Origin: Labia minor
Lineage: Eukaryota; Arthropoda; Insecta; Dermaptera; Spongiphoridae
NCBI GenBank assembly: GCA_963082975.1
Contig: OY720346.1
Coordinates: 71,911,267 to 71,975,266 of the forward strand
Length of the DNA stretch: 64,000 bases
Reading direction: 5' to 3'
In this document: positions 23,371 through 31,617 of the stretch, one piece after another
How positions within the stretch are numbered: position 1 is the stretch's first letter
How the letters are laid out: each line of letters opens with the position of its first letter
The notes under the pieces: model-generated
What the model was told of the DNA's origin: nothing
What the model saw: the letters and a program-made list of their open reading frames with translations, nothing else
Databases searched by the model: none
Position numbers and translations under genes: made by a program

Positions 23371-24414
23371 TTAATTTTTAAAACGAACTGGTAGTCGAAC
23401 CTTCCTTCCGCTTCTCGATGTTTTTTCTTGATCCTCTGGTTTCGAGTCTTCATTTCCGTCTTGCGGTGGCCGATCATCCGTCGATGCTGGAGCTTCTTCA
23501 GTGTTGAGTAGATATGCCGGTTTGAGCCGATCGATTGAGATATTTATCTCACGACCTTTCACGTTTACCAAGAAATATTTAATTTCTCTGGCTTTTACTT
23601 CAAATGGGCCTTCATAAGGAGGTTCGAGTGATTTTTTAACTCTATCCACCCTTACGAAAACATGTGTGCATTTGTTTAATTCTTCTTTGCATTTTTCAAA
23701 ATTTTTCTTTGTTTCTTCGGTCCAATCTATTATACTTCTATCATTTTTCTTTGAACCTTTTAAATATTCATGGAGTGGTGCTTGAGTTTCAGCCGCGTTT
23801 TTTAAATATCTCCTATAGAAGTTTATTAATCCTAGAAACGTTCGGAGGTCTCGAACTGCTTCCGGGAGCTTGTATTCTTTTATGATTTGTATTTTTTCCA
23901 TTTGTGGCTTCGAACCTTCAGGTGTAATTAAATACCCTAAAAATTTTAATTCCTGGACGCCAATTTCAGACTTTGAAATATTTATATGAAGACCGTATTG
24001 TGACAACCGTTGTATTACTGTTTCTAAATGTTTTTTATGTTCCTCTTCGTCTCTTGAGGCTATTAGAATGTCATCTATGTATGGAAACACAAAATCTACG
24101 CCTTGAAAAACTTCATTTATGAATCTTTGGAACGTAGCAGGGGCATTACGCAATCCAAAGCTCATAACATTAAATTCAAAGAGTCCAAAGGGGGTTATCA
24201 CTGCTGTTTTGTGTTTATCTTGTTCGGCTATTGGGACTTGAAAGTACGCCTTGAACAAGTCTAATTTTGAAAAAATCTTAGTATTTTTTAAAATGTGATT
24301 GAAATCTTCTATTCTAGGTATAGGATATCGATCTGGAATTGTTTTATCATTCAGTCTGCGATAGTCTCCGCAGGGCCTAATTGATTTTCGACTAGGTGTA
24401 GTGGGCTTGCCCAT
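23371..24414 (-). pseudogene. RT fused to integrase C-terminus (in-frame deletion)
   Basis: From the frameshift at about 24400 it covers the RT palm (FSKLDLFKAYFQVPIAEQDK; catalytic YIDD, encoded at about 24071-24082) and thumb (FLGLINFYRRYLKNAAETQA). At about 23665, within NKCTHVFVRVD, it jumps directly to the integrase tail. The GPY/F module PPYEGPFEVKAREIKYFLV is next, then INISIDRLKPAYLL and a basic C-terminus. RNase H, the HHCC finger and the DDE core, normally 500-600 residues, are absent with the frame kept. The exact join preserves an open frame to the natural stop. It could not integrate by itself. Confidence 0.85.
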
Positions 24415-25121
24415 TCAGATTTCGATGGTCTAATTATATCATTATTTAACATGAGATGGAATTCTTCTTTTGCTAATTTTAATCGATGAGGGGCTAATGG
24501 TCTAGCTTTACTATGTACTGGTGGACCTGTTGTATTTATATAATGCTTAACGTTATGTTTCCATTCATCTTTTTTTATTATGTTTGGTTTGCCTATTTCT
24601 GGATATTTTTTAAATATTTCCGAAAATTTTGTTTTACTGTTAAGCGTTTTAATGCATAAATTTTCTGAGATTGACGTAATATTGCCTTTGGTTGTGAGGT
24701 TGGTTACGCCATCTATTAATTTTTTATTTCTGATATCCACTAGTAAATTAAATTGGTTTAAAAAATCTGCACCTATTATCCCTCTCCCGACTTTGGCTAC
24801 TACAAATTCCCATTGAAAATCTCTTCGCAGGCTTAAATTTAATTTTAAAGTTTTTAAACCATATGTTGGAATTTCCGTGCCATTTGCTGCATATAATTTA
24901 TATTCAGATTGGGTTTTCTCAAAATTTCTTGGTGGAGGAATTACTGAAATATCTGCGCCGCTATCAATTAAAAATGTCTTTCCGGTTTCTTTGTCTTGAA
25001 CAAATAGTCGGTGGCGTGCCTTTATTTCGAAATTGGTGGCGGCAGGGCTGGCAGCGCGCTCTGCCGCGGCCTCTAGTTTCCCGACCAAGCGCACGGCTGT
25101 ACGCATTTGTCTGCGCGGCAT
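24351..25121 (-). pseudogene. Protease and start of RT, CsRn1-type element
   Basis: Contains the retroviral-type aspartic protease motif TFLIDSGADISVIPPP, then the linker and the RT N-terminus (KEEFHLMLNNDIIRPSKSEW, ASPLHLV). The frame then fails: at about 24385-24400 the sequence continues in another frame as CGDYRRLNDKTIPDRYPIPR. This is a frameshift in the middle of RT, so no intact RT can be made from this copy. Confidence 0.8.
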
Positions 25122-25819
25122 TTTTTCCCAAATTTAAAATGGAAGTAGCAATATTTGCCATCGGGCTTATATCTACTTTTCGACCTAGCACTTCTTGGGC
25201 CGTTGCCTCGCCCAGAGCTTCGGCTTCTCCGGGGGTTTTTTAAATTTTCAATTTCCAGTTGTAATTGTTCGATTTTATTAATTAACATCTGGTTGGCATC
25301 ATTATTTTGATTTGATTTGTTGATGCTCTCAATGTGGTCCTGGTTAGTGTCGTAAATTTTGTCTGCCATTTTAGCGATATTTTCTAAATTTTCCTCGCTA
25401 ATGGAAATTATTTCCCTAGTTGATTTTGGTAATTTATCTAACCACATCATTTTTAATGCGGAATTACTTAAATTTTTTCCCGCCAATGCTTGCATTTTAC
25501 TTAAAATCTGGCTAGGTTTACCAGACTCTATTTGAATGTTATTTAATAATTTTTTTAATTTTGTCAATTCACTCTCGCCGAAATGTTCGATTAATTTTTT
25601 CTTTGATTTTGCGTATTTGTCTGAGCCTGTGCCCATTATAATTTCCTCAATGATTTCCACATACTTTGACTCTAATTGGGATATCAAATAATTATATTTT
25701 GTTTTATCTTCCGTAATTTTATTTATTTCGAATTGAGCCTCAAGTTGATGAAACCAGATATCAGGCTTCCCTGGCCAAAAAGGAGGAATTTTTACGCTTA
25801 CCTTTTCAATAGTGTCCAT
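25073..25819 (-). CDS. Gag of the CsRn1-type element
   Basis: Open frame read from an in-frame ATG (MDTIEKVSVKIPPFWPGKPD, complement of about 25819); the frame is open further upstream to 25864. The capsid-like part includes IPPFWPGKPDIWFHQLEAQF and LKKLLNNIQIESGKPSQILS. A C-terminal zinc motif, CYFHFKFGKKCRADKCVQPC, is the Cys-His-x-Cys-Cys form that sets CsRn1-like elements apart from the usual knuckle. It packages element RNA. It overlaps the protease frame by about 50 bases, so Pol would need ribosomal frameshifting. Confidence 0.8.
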   Translation of the reverse strand: MDTIEKVSVKIPPFWPGKPDIWFHQLEAQFEINKITEDKTKYNYLISQLESKYVEIIEEIIMGTGSDKYAKSKKKLIEHFGESELTKLKKLLNNIQIESGKPSQILSKMQALAGKNLSNSALKMMWLDKLPKSTREIISISEENLENIAKMADKIYDTNQDHIESINKSNQNNDANQMLINKIEQLQLEIENLKNPRRSRSSGRGNGPRSARSKSRYKPDGKYCYFHFKFGKKCRADKCVQPCAWSGN

Positions 25820-25930
25820 GTTGAATCTTGGTTTTTCTGTCTTCTTTTTTATTAAATTTAACACTAATTTTTGTCTTCACTTGTTCACAGTATTTATTTC
25901 GCCACTTAAAATCACGTCGGGGTCACCAAT

Positions 25931-26050
25931 TATCACTTATTTAATAAATTCTAAGTATTTATTTTATTTAGTTAGTATTGTACTTTATTAAGTTAAAATT
26001 TATTTAAATTTATATTTTCTTGTGGCGCCAATTATGATATTGCCGCTACA
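25931..26050 (-). repeat. 5' LTR of the CsRn1-type element
   Basis: Matches 22961-23080. Its inner end is next to the tRNA-Trp primer-binding site. Confidence 0.85.
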
Positions 26051-26880
26051 TAGGTTTTGTGATATTTAATAATGGAATATCCAAGGTTGGGAAAACAGAG
26101 GAATATATACCTCAGTTGTATAAATTTTATAAATTTTTTTGAATTTTGTTTAAAAACATATCACAATAATAATCTATTTATTAAATAAATAGGTTACATA
26201 GAACATTATTCTTTTCATTTTAGATGTGCAATTTATATAATTATATAATTGAAAAATTGTGTAATTTTTATTTAAGTGAGAAATTTAATATAATATGTTT
26301 AAAGAAAAAAATATGTATAAAAGATTTCTTTACAAATGAGATACACATCATTATTGTTAATGATATTTTGTAATAATCTATTTTCAAATAAATATGTCAT
26401 ATACAACATTATTCTTTTCTTCTAGACATGCAAATTATGAAATTTTTCAGTTAAGTGAAAAATTATTTATTTGGGGATAAGACCAACATTTCAGCAATTT
26501 TCTAAAAAAAAAAAATTTATTTCTGAAATGTCAGTTTTAGCTCTAAATAAATAACTTTTCACTTAACTGAAAAATTTCATAATTTTTTCATTCCTCCCGC
26601 GCTCCTCTCATTCAAATAATTCAAAATGGATTTTAAAAATGGTGCCAGGTGCCAGGCCGGTTTTTTTATCTCAATTAGTTCATTGAAGGGACACTTTGAA
26701 GCAGCAGCGCTAAACGCTGTTTCAAAAAAATAATATTGCGTGTTCACCCCTGGTCCCACGACTGCCAATTTTGCTTTTTTAATTCCGAAAAGCTGCAAAG
26801 AACGTTTTTTTGTCTTTAGTTTGTTTTATAACCACTTGGGGCGCTAAACAGTTTTTCAAAAATAAACTATAGAAAAAATA
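26051..26880. other. Gene-free AT-rich stretch with an inverted repeat
   Basis: About 26430-26480 (AAATTTTTCAGTTAAGTG AAAAATTATTTATTT) is repeated inverted at about 26545-26585, forming an imperfect hairpin. 26660-26850 carries the GCGCTAAACAGTTTTTCAAA piece shared inverted with 43195-43215. No gene. Confidence 0.5.
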
Positions 26881-27128
26881 TATATGTACCTATATATTAT
26901 ATATTTATGTATTATTGAGGAGCACAAGTTCATTCATTTTAATCAGATTGATGCAAATGTGTAACATTTAATAATTGTAATAAATAATTAAAGAATTGTA
27001 TATCAATATTTTTTAAAGGGTAGAGCGAGAGCTCGGTGTCCCAGGTATTAATATTACCAGTCAAGTCCAATAATAATGAATCATTTTTTTTAACTTAAGT
27101 ACCGAGCCGAGGCTCGGGGTCCCGGTAC
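26881..27128 (+). repeat. Hairpin-ended repeat, best plus-strand copy
   Basis: From the GTACCTATATATTATATAT piece through GAGCTCGGTGTCCCAGGTAT to the terminal hairpin CCGAGCCGAGGCTCGG and GGTCCCGGTACTTA. Inverted counterpart at 42924-43200. The similarity extends upstream to 26650 and, in the other copy, to about 43300. Confidence 0.75.
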
Positions 27129-27910
27129 TTAGTGATAAAAAGTTATTTGTGTATCTACCCAAGTGAATAAATTGTTTTTAATGGGAAAATTAATTTTTCT
27201 GGTTAATTTTATTTATTTTTTTGACATAAATAAATAAAATTGTGCATACATGTGGATGATAGAAAATTATTGTATGTAAATAATTCAATATTTTTATGTT
27301 TCATGAATTAAAATTTGCATTCTTAAACGTAACGAATTGGATTTGAAATATAAAGAAATACAAATAAACTAATTTGAAATTTCGAAATGATTCGTGAATG
27401 ACAAATGAATTATATTAATTTTTCAGAGATGACATGATGCGGATAGAAATTTAATTGCAATTTTAAAATGTCCTCTTTATGGCAGCGTGAATTTTACTCT
27501 TTGATTCTCAAAACGAATATGGCTTAATTACCTCTTCCCACATCAAACAGTAATTGAAGGCTGATCTGTTTACACTTCCATGAGCAGTCCAAATATGAAA
27601 CATTTCCATCCCTATATATTGGATCTCTAATGTTTAATTATCAAATTTCATTCTTTCGCATAGGTAATAGTTTAATTCAGTTTAAATATAATGAGTGAAT
27701 TTACCGAGAGTGGCAGTATTATTTAATCATGATTCAATCAAAAAATTATGTTGATGCTTTTGTAATTGTCCTTTGACAAATAATATAATATATACTCAAA
27801 AATATTGTCAAAATCATATTGTATAATTTACTTTATTTCAAATTAATAACATTGACTGTTGATTATAGTCACTGATAATAATTTTTAAAAAAATTAAACA
27901 ATATTCTATT
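27129..27910. other. Gene-free region
   Basis: AT-rich, no repeat ends, exon or RNA gene recognised. A short conserved-looking patch at 27520-27610 is not recognised. Confidence 0.5.
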
Positions 27911-28516
27911 TACCGACCGACGATAGTAAGGGAGGTATTGTTTTCATAACAAATTTCACATGTGGAGATTTTTACATATCTCCACGAATCTGCATTTTCT
28001 TAACAGAAAAAAGTATTTTTAGCATGATGTCTGTCCGTCCATCCGTCCGTATAGACGTGTACAGCCTGAACGGCTCAACGGATTTTGATGAAATTTGGTA
28101 TCTTTACTTAATGCATCAGTGGGATGAAATGATCAACTTTTGGTGACAATCCGGAAACCTGAAGTGGTAGTATTAGCGATCGACGATAGAAAGGGAGGGT
28201 TATTTTCGCACCAAATTTCACATAAAGAGATTTTTTACATATCACAACGAATCATGCACTTTGTATTGGTTTTATTCTCGGGAAAAATAATTTTTATTAG
28301 TTTTTTCTTAATTTAAAATTATATGACGCCATCCAGCCATTCATGACGTCACACATATATATTATAAATAAAATAAAATTAAAAATATTTATGTTCTATC
28401 CATATCTGTTTTTTATTACAGTAATAGATATATTAAAATTATTTGAAATTGTTTCTGTAGCTGGAAATTAATTTACTTCAAACCGTCGGTCGGTTCGGAC
28501 CGGGCCACAGACCAAC
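27911..28516 (+). repeat. TACCGACCGACGATAG-family repeat, copy 1
   Basis: Begins TACCGACCGACGATAGTAAG and contains two versions of a GATAGAAAGGGAGG / CACATGTGGAGATTTTTACA unit and a CCGTCCGTATAGACG / GCCTGAACGGCTCAACGG core. It ends with the CGGTCGGTTCGGACCGGGCC palindrome-like patch. Inverted copies at 59461-59858 (short) and 63105-63730 (full). Non-coding. The opposing sub-repeats at both ends suggest a TIR or foldback element. Confidence 0.75.
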
Positions 28517-28521
28517 TTATT

Positions 28522-28586
28522 ATGTGTGGGTATATCGCTGTGGGCTATCAATTTGCAGCTGAATTAACATATCCGATTTCAGCTGG
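28522..28586 (+). pseudogene. FLVCR exon fragment
   Basis: Sixty-odd bases read GYIAVGYQFAAELTYPISAG. This matches the last exon of the FLVCR-like copy at 59186 onwards (GYIAVGYEFAAELTYPISAG), with a few base differences. It is directly followed by unrelated LINE sequence. A detached exon piece, not a gene. Confidence 0.85.
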
Positions 28587-28589
28587 AAA

Positions 28590-28960
28590 ATTTTATTTTG
28601 CCCGCGGTTAAAAGTATTTGCCCACCTCTGCTTAATAGAGTCATTTAAATAGATTTCAAGGAAGTCCCACTCTAGTTTGTTAGCTCCTATTTTAGCTAGT
28701 TGATCAGCAGCCTCATTCCCCTTGATGCCTTTATGCCCGGGGATCCATAAAAAGTAGATATGCGATTCTACACCTGAACATTCATAATGGAATTCTTGTA
28801 TTTTTGTATCAAGGGATGTGCAGCTTTATATTCTCTGATAGCAAGGAGGGCACTTTGAGAGTCACTTATTATAATTATGTTTCTCAAACCTCTGGTTTTA
28901 ATGTAGGAGAGAGATCATTCAATTGCTTTCAGTTCGGCAATAAAGATTAATTTTCTCTCT
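28590..28960 (-). pseudogene. RNase H domain fragment of a non-LTR retrotransposon
   Basis: On the minus strand it reads FIAELKAIE, then IIIISDSQSALLAIREYKAA (the Asp-Ser-Gln site of RNase H), and, after a frame slip, FLWIPGHKGIKGNEAADQLA. That is the C-terminal RNase H of Jockey/I-type LINEs. An in-frame stop after AIE and a frame change between NVQV and the PGHKG part mark it as dead. Both ends are cut off. Confidence 0.85.
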
Positions 28961-29565
28961 ATATTTTCGAAAAAATTACGAAATATGGATTGTTATATCC
29001 ACAGACCATGCTTTTCTCTCTTTCAGTGCCTTAATACGTACGTTTAAGCGCTTCGTTAATTACAAAATATTATAAATAAAATAAAATTAAAAATATATTT
29101 TAATCAAATTACGAAATATATATATATATGTTATATCCAGAGGACATACTTTTCTATATTTCAGTTCATTAATACGTACGTTTAAGGAATGTATGTTTTA
29201 TGAGTATATTTTTGAAGTGAAAACTTCTTTAGCGGCGTTGAGCACTTTTGCGTGATGGGGAAAAAATATAGATTTCGCGTGAGATTCCAAAACGACCCGA
29301 CCGTTCCAAAACGACTCGACCGACCCGACCGATATACGCATGCGCAATACGCCAGAATGTTAGACACTAACCTTCTGATACATTCTTTACAAAATTTTAC
29401 ATATTTGCGATATTAAATATTATTATTTATATTTACATTAATAATCAGTATTACTAAATTATGTATATATAAAATAAAATATTATAATATATTATTATGT
29501 GTTAAATTATATTAAATTAATTTCTAATATATTTATATAATTTAAAATTAATTTCAGAATATATA
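28961..29565. other. Repeat fragments upstream of the retrovirus
   Basis: Contains a near-duplicate pair around TTAATACGTACGTTTAA (29030 and 29172). The GAAGTGAAAACTTCTTTAGC piece (about 29216), shared with 43780 (inverted), 50202 and 51220, also lies here. No gene. Confidence 0.55.
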
Positions 29566-29816
29566 TGTAATGTATTGGAAATATATTATATAATATACAT
29601 TATTATATAGTGAGAATGTGTTAGAATAATAAGAAGGAAGTTGAGTTGGCATTCTTTAAGCCGTGGGAAAAATATAATCAAGGGTGATCGTTATGTAAGA
29701 AAAGAAAGATTACTAATGGGTGCAACGGAGACAGAGGATGAGAGAAGGAGATGGCGAAAGGGGAAGGAGGGGAGGCTCAAGGTGAGATGAACCTAAAGCG
29801 AGCGAGAGTGTGGCAG

Positions 29817-29821
29817 TCAGT
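29817..29821 (+). promoter_or_regulatory. Candidate initiator (TCAGT) in the LTR
   Basis: TCAGT matches the arthropod initiator. It lies 50 bases upstream of the LTR ATG and in G/A-rich DNA without a clear TATA box, as in TATA-less insect retroelement promoters. Inference only. Confidence 0.4.
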
Positions 29822-29870
29822 GGAGAATGTACACGAGAGAATAAGTGATTGAATTATCGATAATTATAAG

Positions 29871-29931
29871 ATGTGTGTGTTAATTTTGATCTGTTTAGTG
29901 AATCTGTGTTCCTGGCCAGGGGAGTGTGAGT
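29871..29931 (+). CDS. LTR-encoded signal-peptide-like exon ending at splice donor
   Basis: ATG at 29871 opens a short frame with a Cys/Leu/Ile/Val core, MCVLILICLVNLCSWPG, that looks like a cleavable signal peptide. Left unspliced, it stops at TAA 29931-29933. A consensus donor GTGAGT starts at 29926, leaving phase 1. The acceptor at 36513 would restore phase so that the frame enters env at its ATG 36531. Env itself lacks an N-terminal hydrophobic segment, so this exon probably supplies it. I infer a subgenomic env mRNA. The 3' LTR carries the same ORF copy (from 38694) without function there. Confidence 0.6.
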
Positions 29932-30434
29932 AAAGCAAATTTAATTACATTAAATGCATTTGAATAAATTCGTATGAAATTGATTAAATAAATGAATTAA
30001 TTTGGATAAGATATATTAAATAAGTTAATGTAAAATTGATTGAATAAATAAAGTAAATAATATGAATTATGATTAACTGAATTAATATAAAATTAATTAA
30101 ATAAGCAAGTTGAATTAAATAAGTTATAATTGAAAGAATTAATGTAAAATTGATTGAATAAATAAATTAAATAATATAAATTATGATTGAAGGAATTAAT
30201 GTAAAATTAATTAAATAAACAAGTTAAATTAAATAAATTGTATGTGAATATATTAATGATTTAAATTTGATTTATAATTGTATCCTAATTAAATGAACAA
30301 ATTAAATAAATTATACTTGAAATAAATTAAATGATGTTTTTAATAAACAATTAACACATTCGTCGCATATAGGTGGCATGATCTCGTACCTTCTTTCTAG
30401 CATTGGTGCAAGTAAGTACGCGGCCCATTACAAC

Positions 30435-30451
30435 TGGTGTCAGGTGTGGGG
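30435..30451 (+). other. Primer-binding site, tRNA-Leu-like
   Basis: TGGTGTCAGGTGTGGGG two bases after the LTR. The TGGTGTCAG start is the common tRNA-Leu-type PBS of arthropod gypsy elements. Confidence 0.75.
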
Positions 30452-30693
30452 TTGAGGGTTTAGGGGTAGAGAGTAAAATAATTAAGCAAAATTTTGAGGA
30501 TTGCATCGATAACATTTAATTAAAATGGGAATATTTTGTTAATAGTTAATTCCTTTCAAACCAAAGATAAAGTAAAATTCTGAGAGCAGGGATACGGAAA
30601 TTTGGGAGTATTTAAGTGAGGGAGAGTACGATAAAATTAAACCCTAGACCTGGTGTTTGCTCAACATCGAAGTTGAAAGCACCCCCACGAAAC

Positions 30694-31617
30694 ATGGAGG
30701 AACAGATCCAGAATTTGGAACAACAATTAGGACAATTGCAGGCCCAGTTATCAAATCTGACTGGGGCGGCTGGTCCCGTGGAGGTACGCGTCAATCGAGA
30801 CCCTAATTGGGGAATAGTGGAGGGGATGTCGCCCTGGACGGGGACAGGACAGATTGACCTATTCCTCAATAAATTTGAGCAATTGGCCAAAATGGGTAAC
30901 ATACCCGAGGACCAGAGGAGGGAGGTCTTGGAATGGAAGCTGGAGGGAACGGCGTTGAGAGTCGTCAGAAATTTACCAGGAGATATCACTTGGGAAGGGG
31001 TGAAGGAACAACTGAGAGCGAGGTTCAAGCCGGAAGACACGGCCACCCAAAGGATGAGAATGGTCCTGACTATGGGTCAAACTCCGCAAGAGAGTGCAGC
31101 GGATTATCTAGATAGATTACGAGATGCAATGGCCGGGATAGATTGGGCGGGTACAGGAATTACCCTATTGGCTCGGTTTCTAGAAGGGCTCAGAGGCGAA
31201 CCGGGTAGACAAGCCCGAGTAGCAGCCCCCACGACCGAGGAAGGAGCCTTACAGATTGCGCAACGGTGGGAAAAAGAGGGAAGGAATGTCCCGGAAACCC
31301 GCTTTACCTACCCATGGAGACGTAGAGACAACACACGGTTCACGAGTAACCCTGCGATTAGGGGCAGGTGTTACAATTGTAATCGGGAGGGACACATGGC
31401 TCGGATGTGCCCCATAAAGAGGGAACCGAATAGTACCATTGGGGGTACAGAGAAAAGAGGGAACATCAAACCTCGTGAAGGATGCTATAGGTGCGGGAGT
31501 AGGGAGCACTTTATAAGGCAGTGTCCCCGACCTCCCCAGGTGAAGTGTGTGGCCGAAGAAAACATCCATACGCAAGTGGCCCCAAAAGAGTTCGGACTCC
31601 CTCCGCCCCAAGAGTGA
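30694..31617 (+). CDS. gag: Gag polyprotein of the endogenous retrovirus
   Basis: 308 codons from ATG 30694; the frame is open a little further upstream, to a stop at 30613-30615, but has no earlier ATG. Residues 1-25 form a coiled-coil-like Glu/Gln helix (EEQIQNLEQQLGQLQAQL). About 40-210 match the Ty3/gypsy capsid pattern (WTGTGQIDLFLNKFEQLAKM; GQTPQESAADYLDRLRDA). Two CCHC zinc knuckles follow: CYNCNREGHMARMC and CYRCGSREHFIRQC. Function: assembly of the particle and genome packaging. The last 37 bases overlap pol from the frameshift site at 31581. No breaks. Confidence 0.95.
   Translation: MEEQIQNLEQQLGQLQAQLSNLTGAAGPVEVRVNRDPNWGIVEGMSPWTGTGQIDLFLNKFEQLAKMGNIPEDQRREVLEWKLEGTALRVVRNLPGDITWEGVKEQLRARFKPEDTATQRMRMVLTMGQTPQESAADYLDRLRDAMAGIDWAGTGITLLARFLEGLRGEPGRQARVAAPTTEEGALQIAQRWEKEGRNVPETRFTYPWRRRDNTRFTSNPAIRGRCYNCNREGHMARMCPIKREPNSTIGGTEKRGNIKPREGCYRCGSREHFIRQCPRPPQVKCVAEENIHTQVAPKEFGLPPPQE
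31581..31587 (+). promoter_or_regulatory. -1 ribosomal frameshift heptamer CCCAAAA
   Basis: Lies in the gag reading frame as C CCA AAA, which is the X XXY YYZ form, 28 bases before the gag stop codon (31615-31617). Slipping back one base enters the pol frame, which is open through this site. Pol has no convincing ATG of its own upstream. A GC-rich region follows (CTCCCTCCGCCCC). Good candidate for Gag-Pol synthesis. Confidence 0.75.

Larger units (their letters stand above)
22961..26050 (-). mobile_element. CsRn1/Kabuki-type Ty3/gypsy element, internally deleted
   Basis: Minus strand. The two 120-bp LTRs (22961-23080 and 25931-26050) are near-identical. The PBS is TGGTGACCCCGACGTG (complement of 25913-25928), matching the 3' end of tRNA-Trp, which together with the CHHC-type Gag finger points to the CsRn1/Kabuki clade. 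A polypurine tract (AGAGGAGAGAGTGAA in sense) precedes the 3' LTR at 23081-23095. gag, protease and RT are present. RNase H and the integrase core are gone. A 38-base T run (A run in sense) lies at about 23294-23331. Confidence 0.88.
29566..30432 (+). repeat. 5' LTR of the endogenous retrovirus (867 bp)
   Basis: Starts TGTAATGTATTGG and ends GCGGCCCATTACA. By eye it differs from the 3' LTR only at one base (G/T in CCGTGG[G/T]AAAA, about 29671 against 38494). A TCAGT initiator-like site lies at 29817-29821. A short signal-peptide-like ORF starts at 29871 and a GTGAGT splice donor lies at 29926-29931. About 30026-30245 is a twofold imperfect repeat of ~110 bases made of AATTAAATAA words. Confidence 0.95.
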
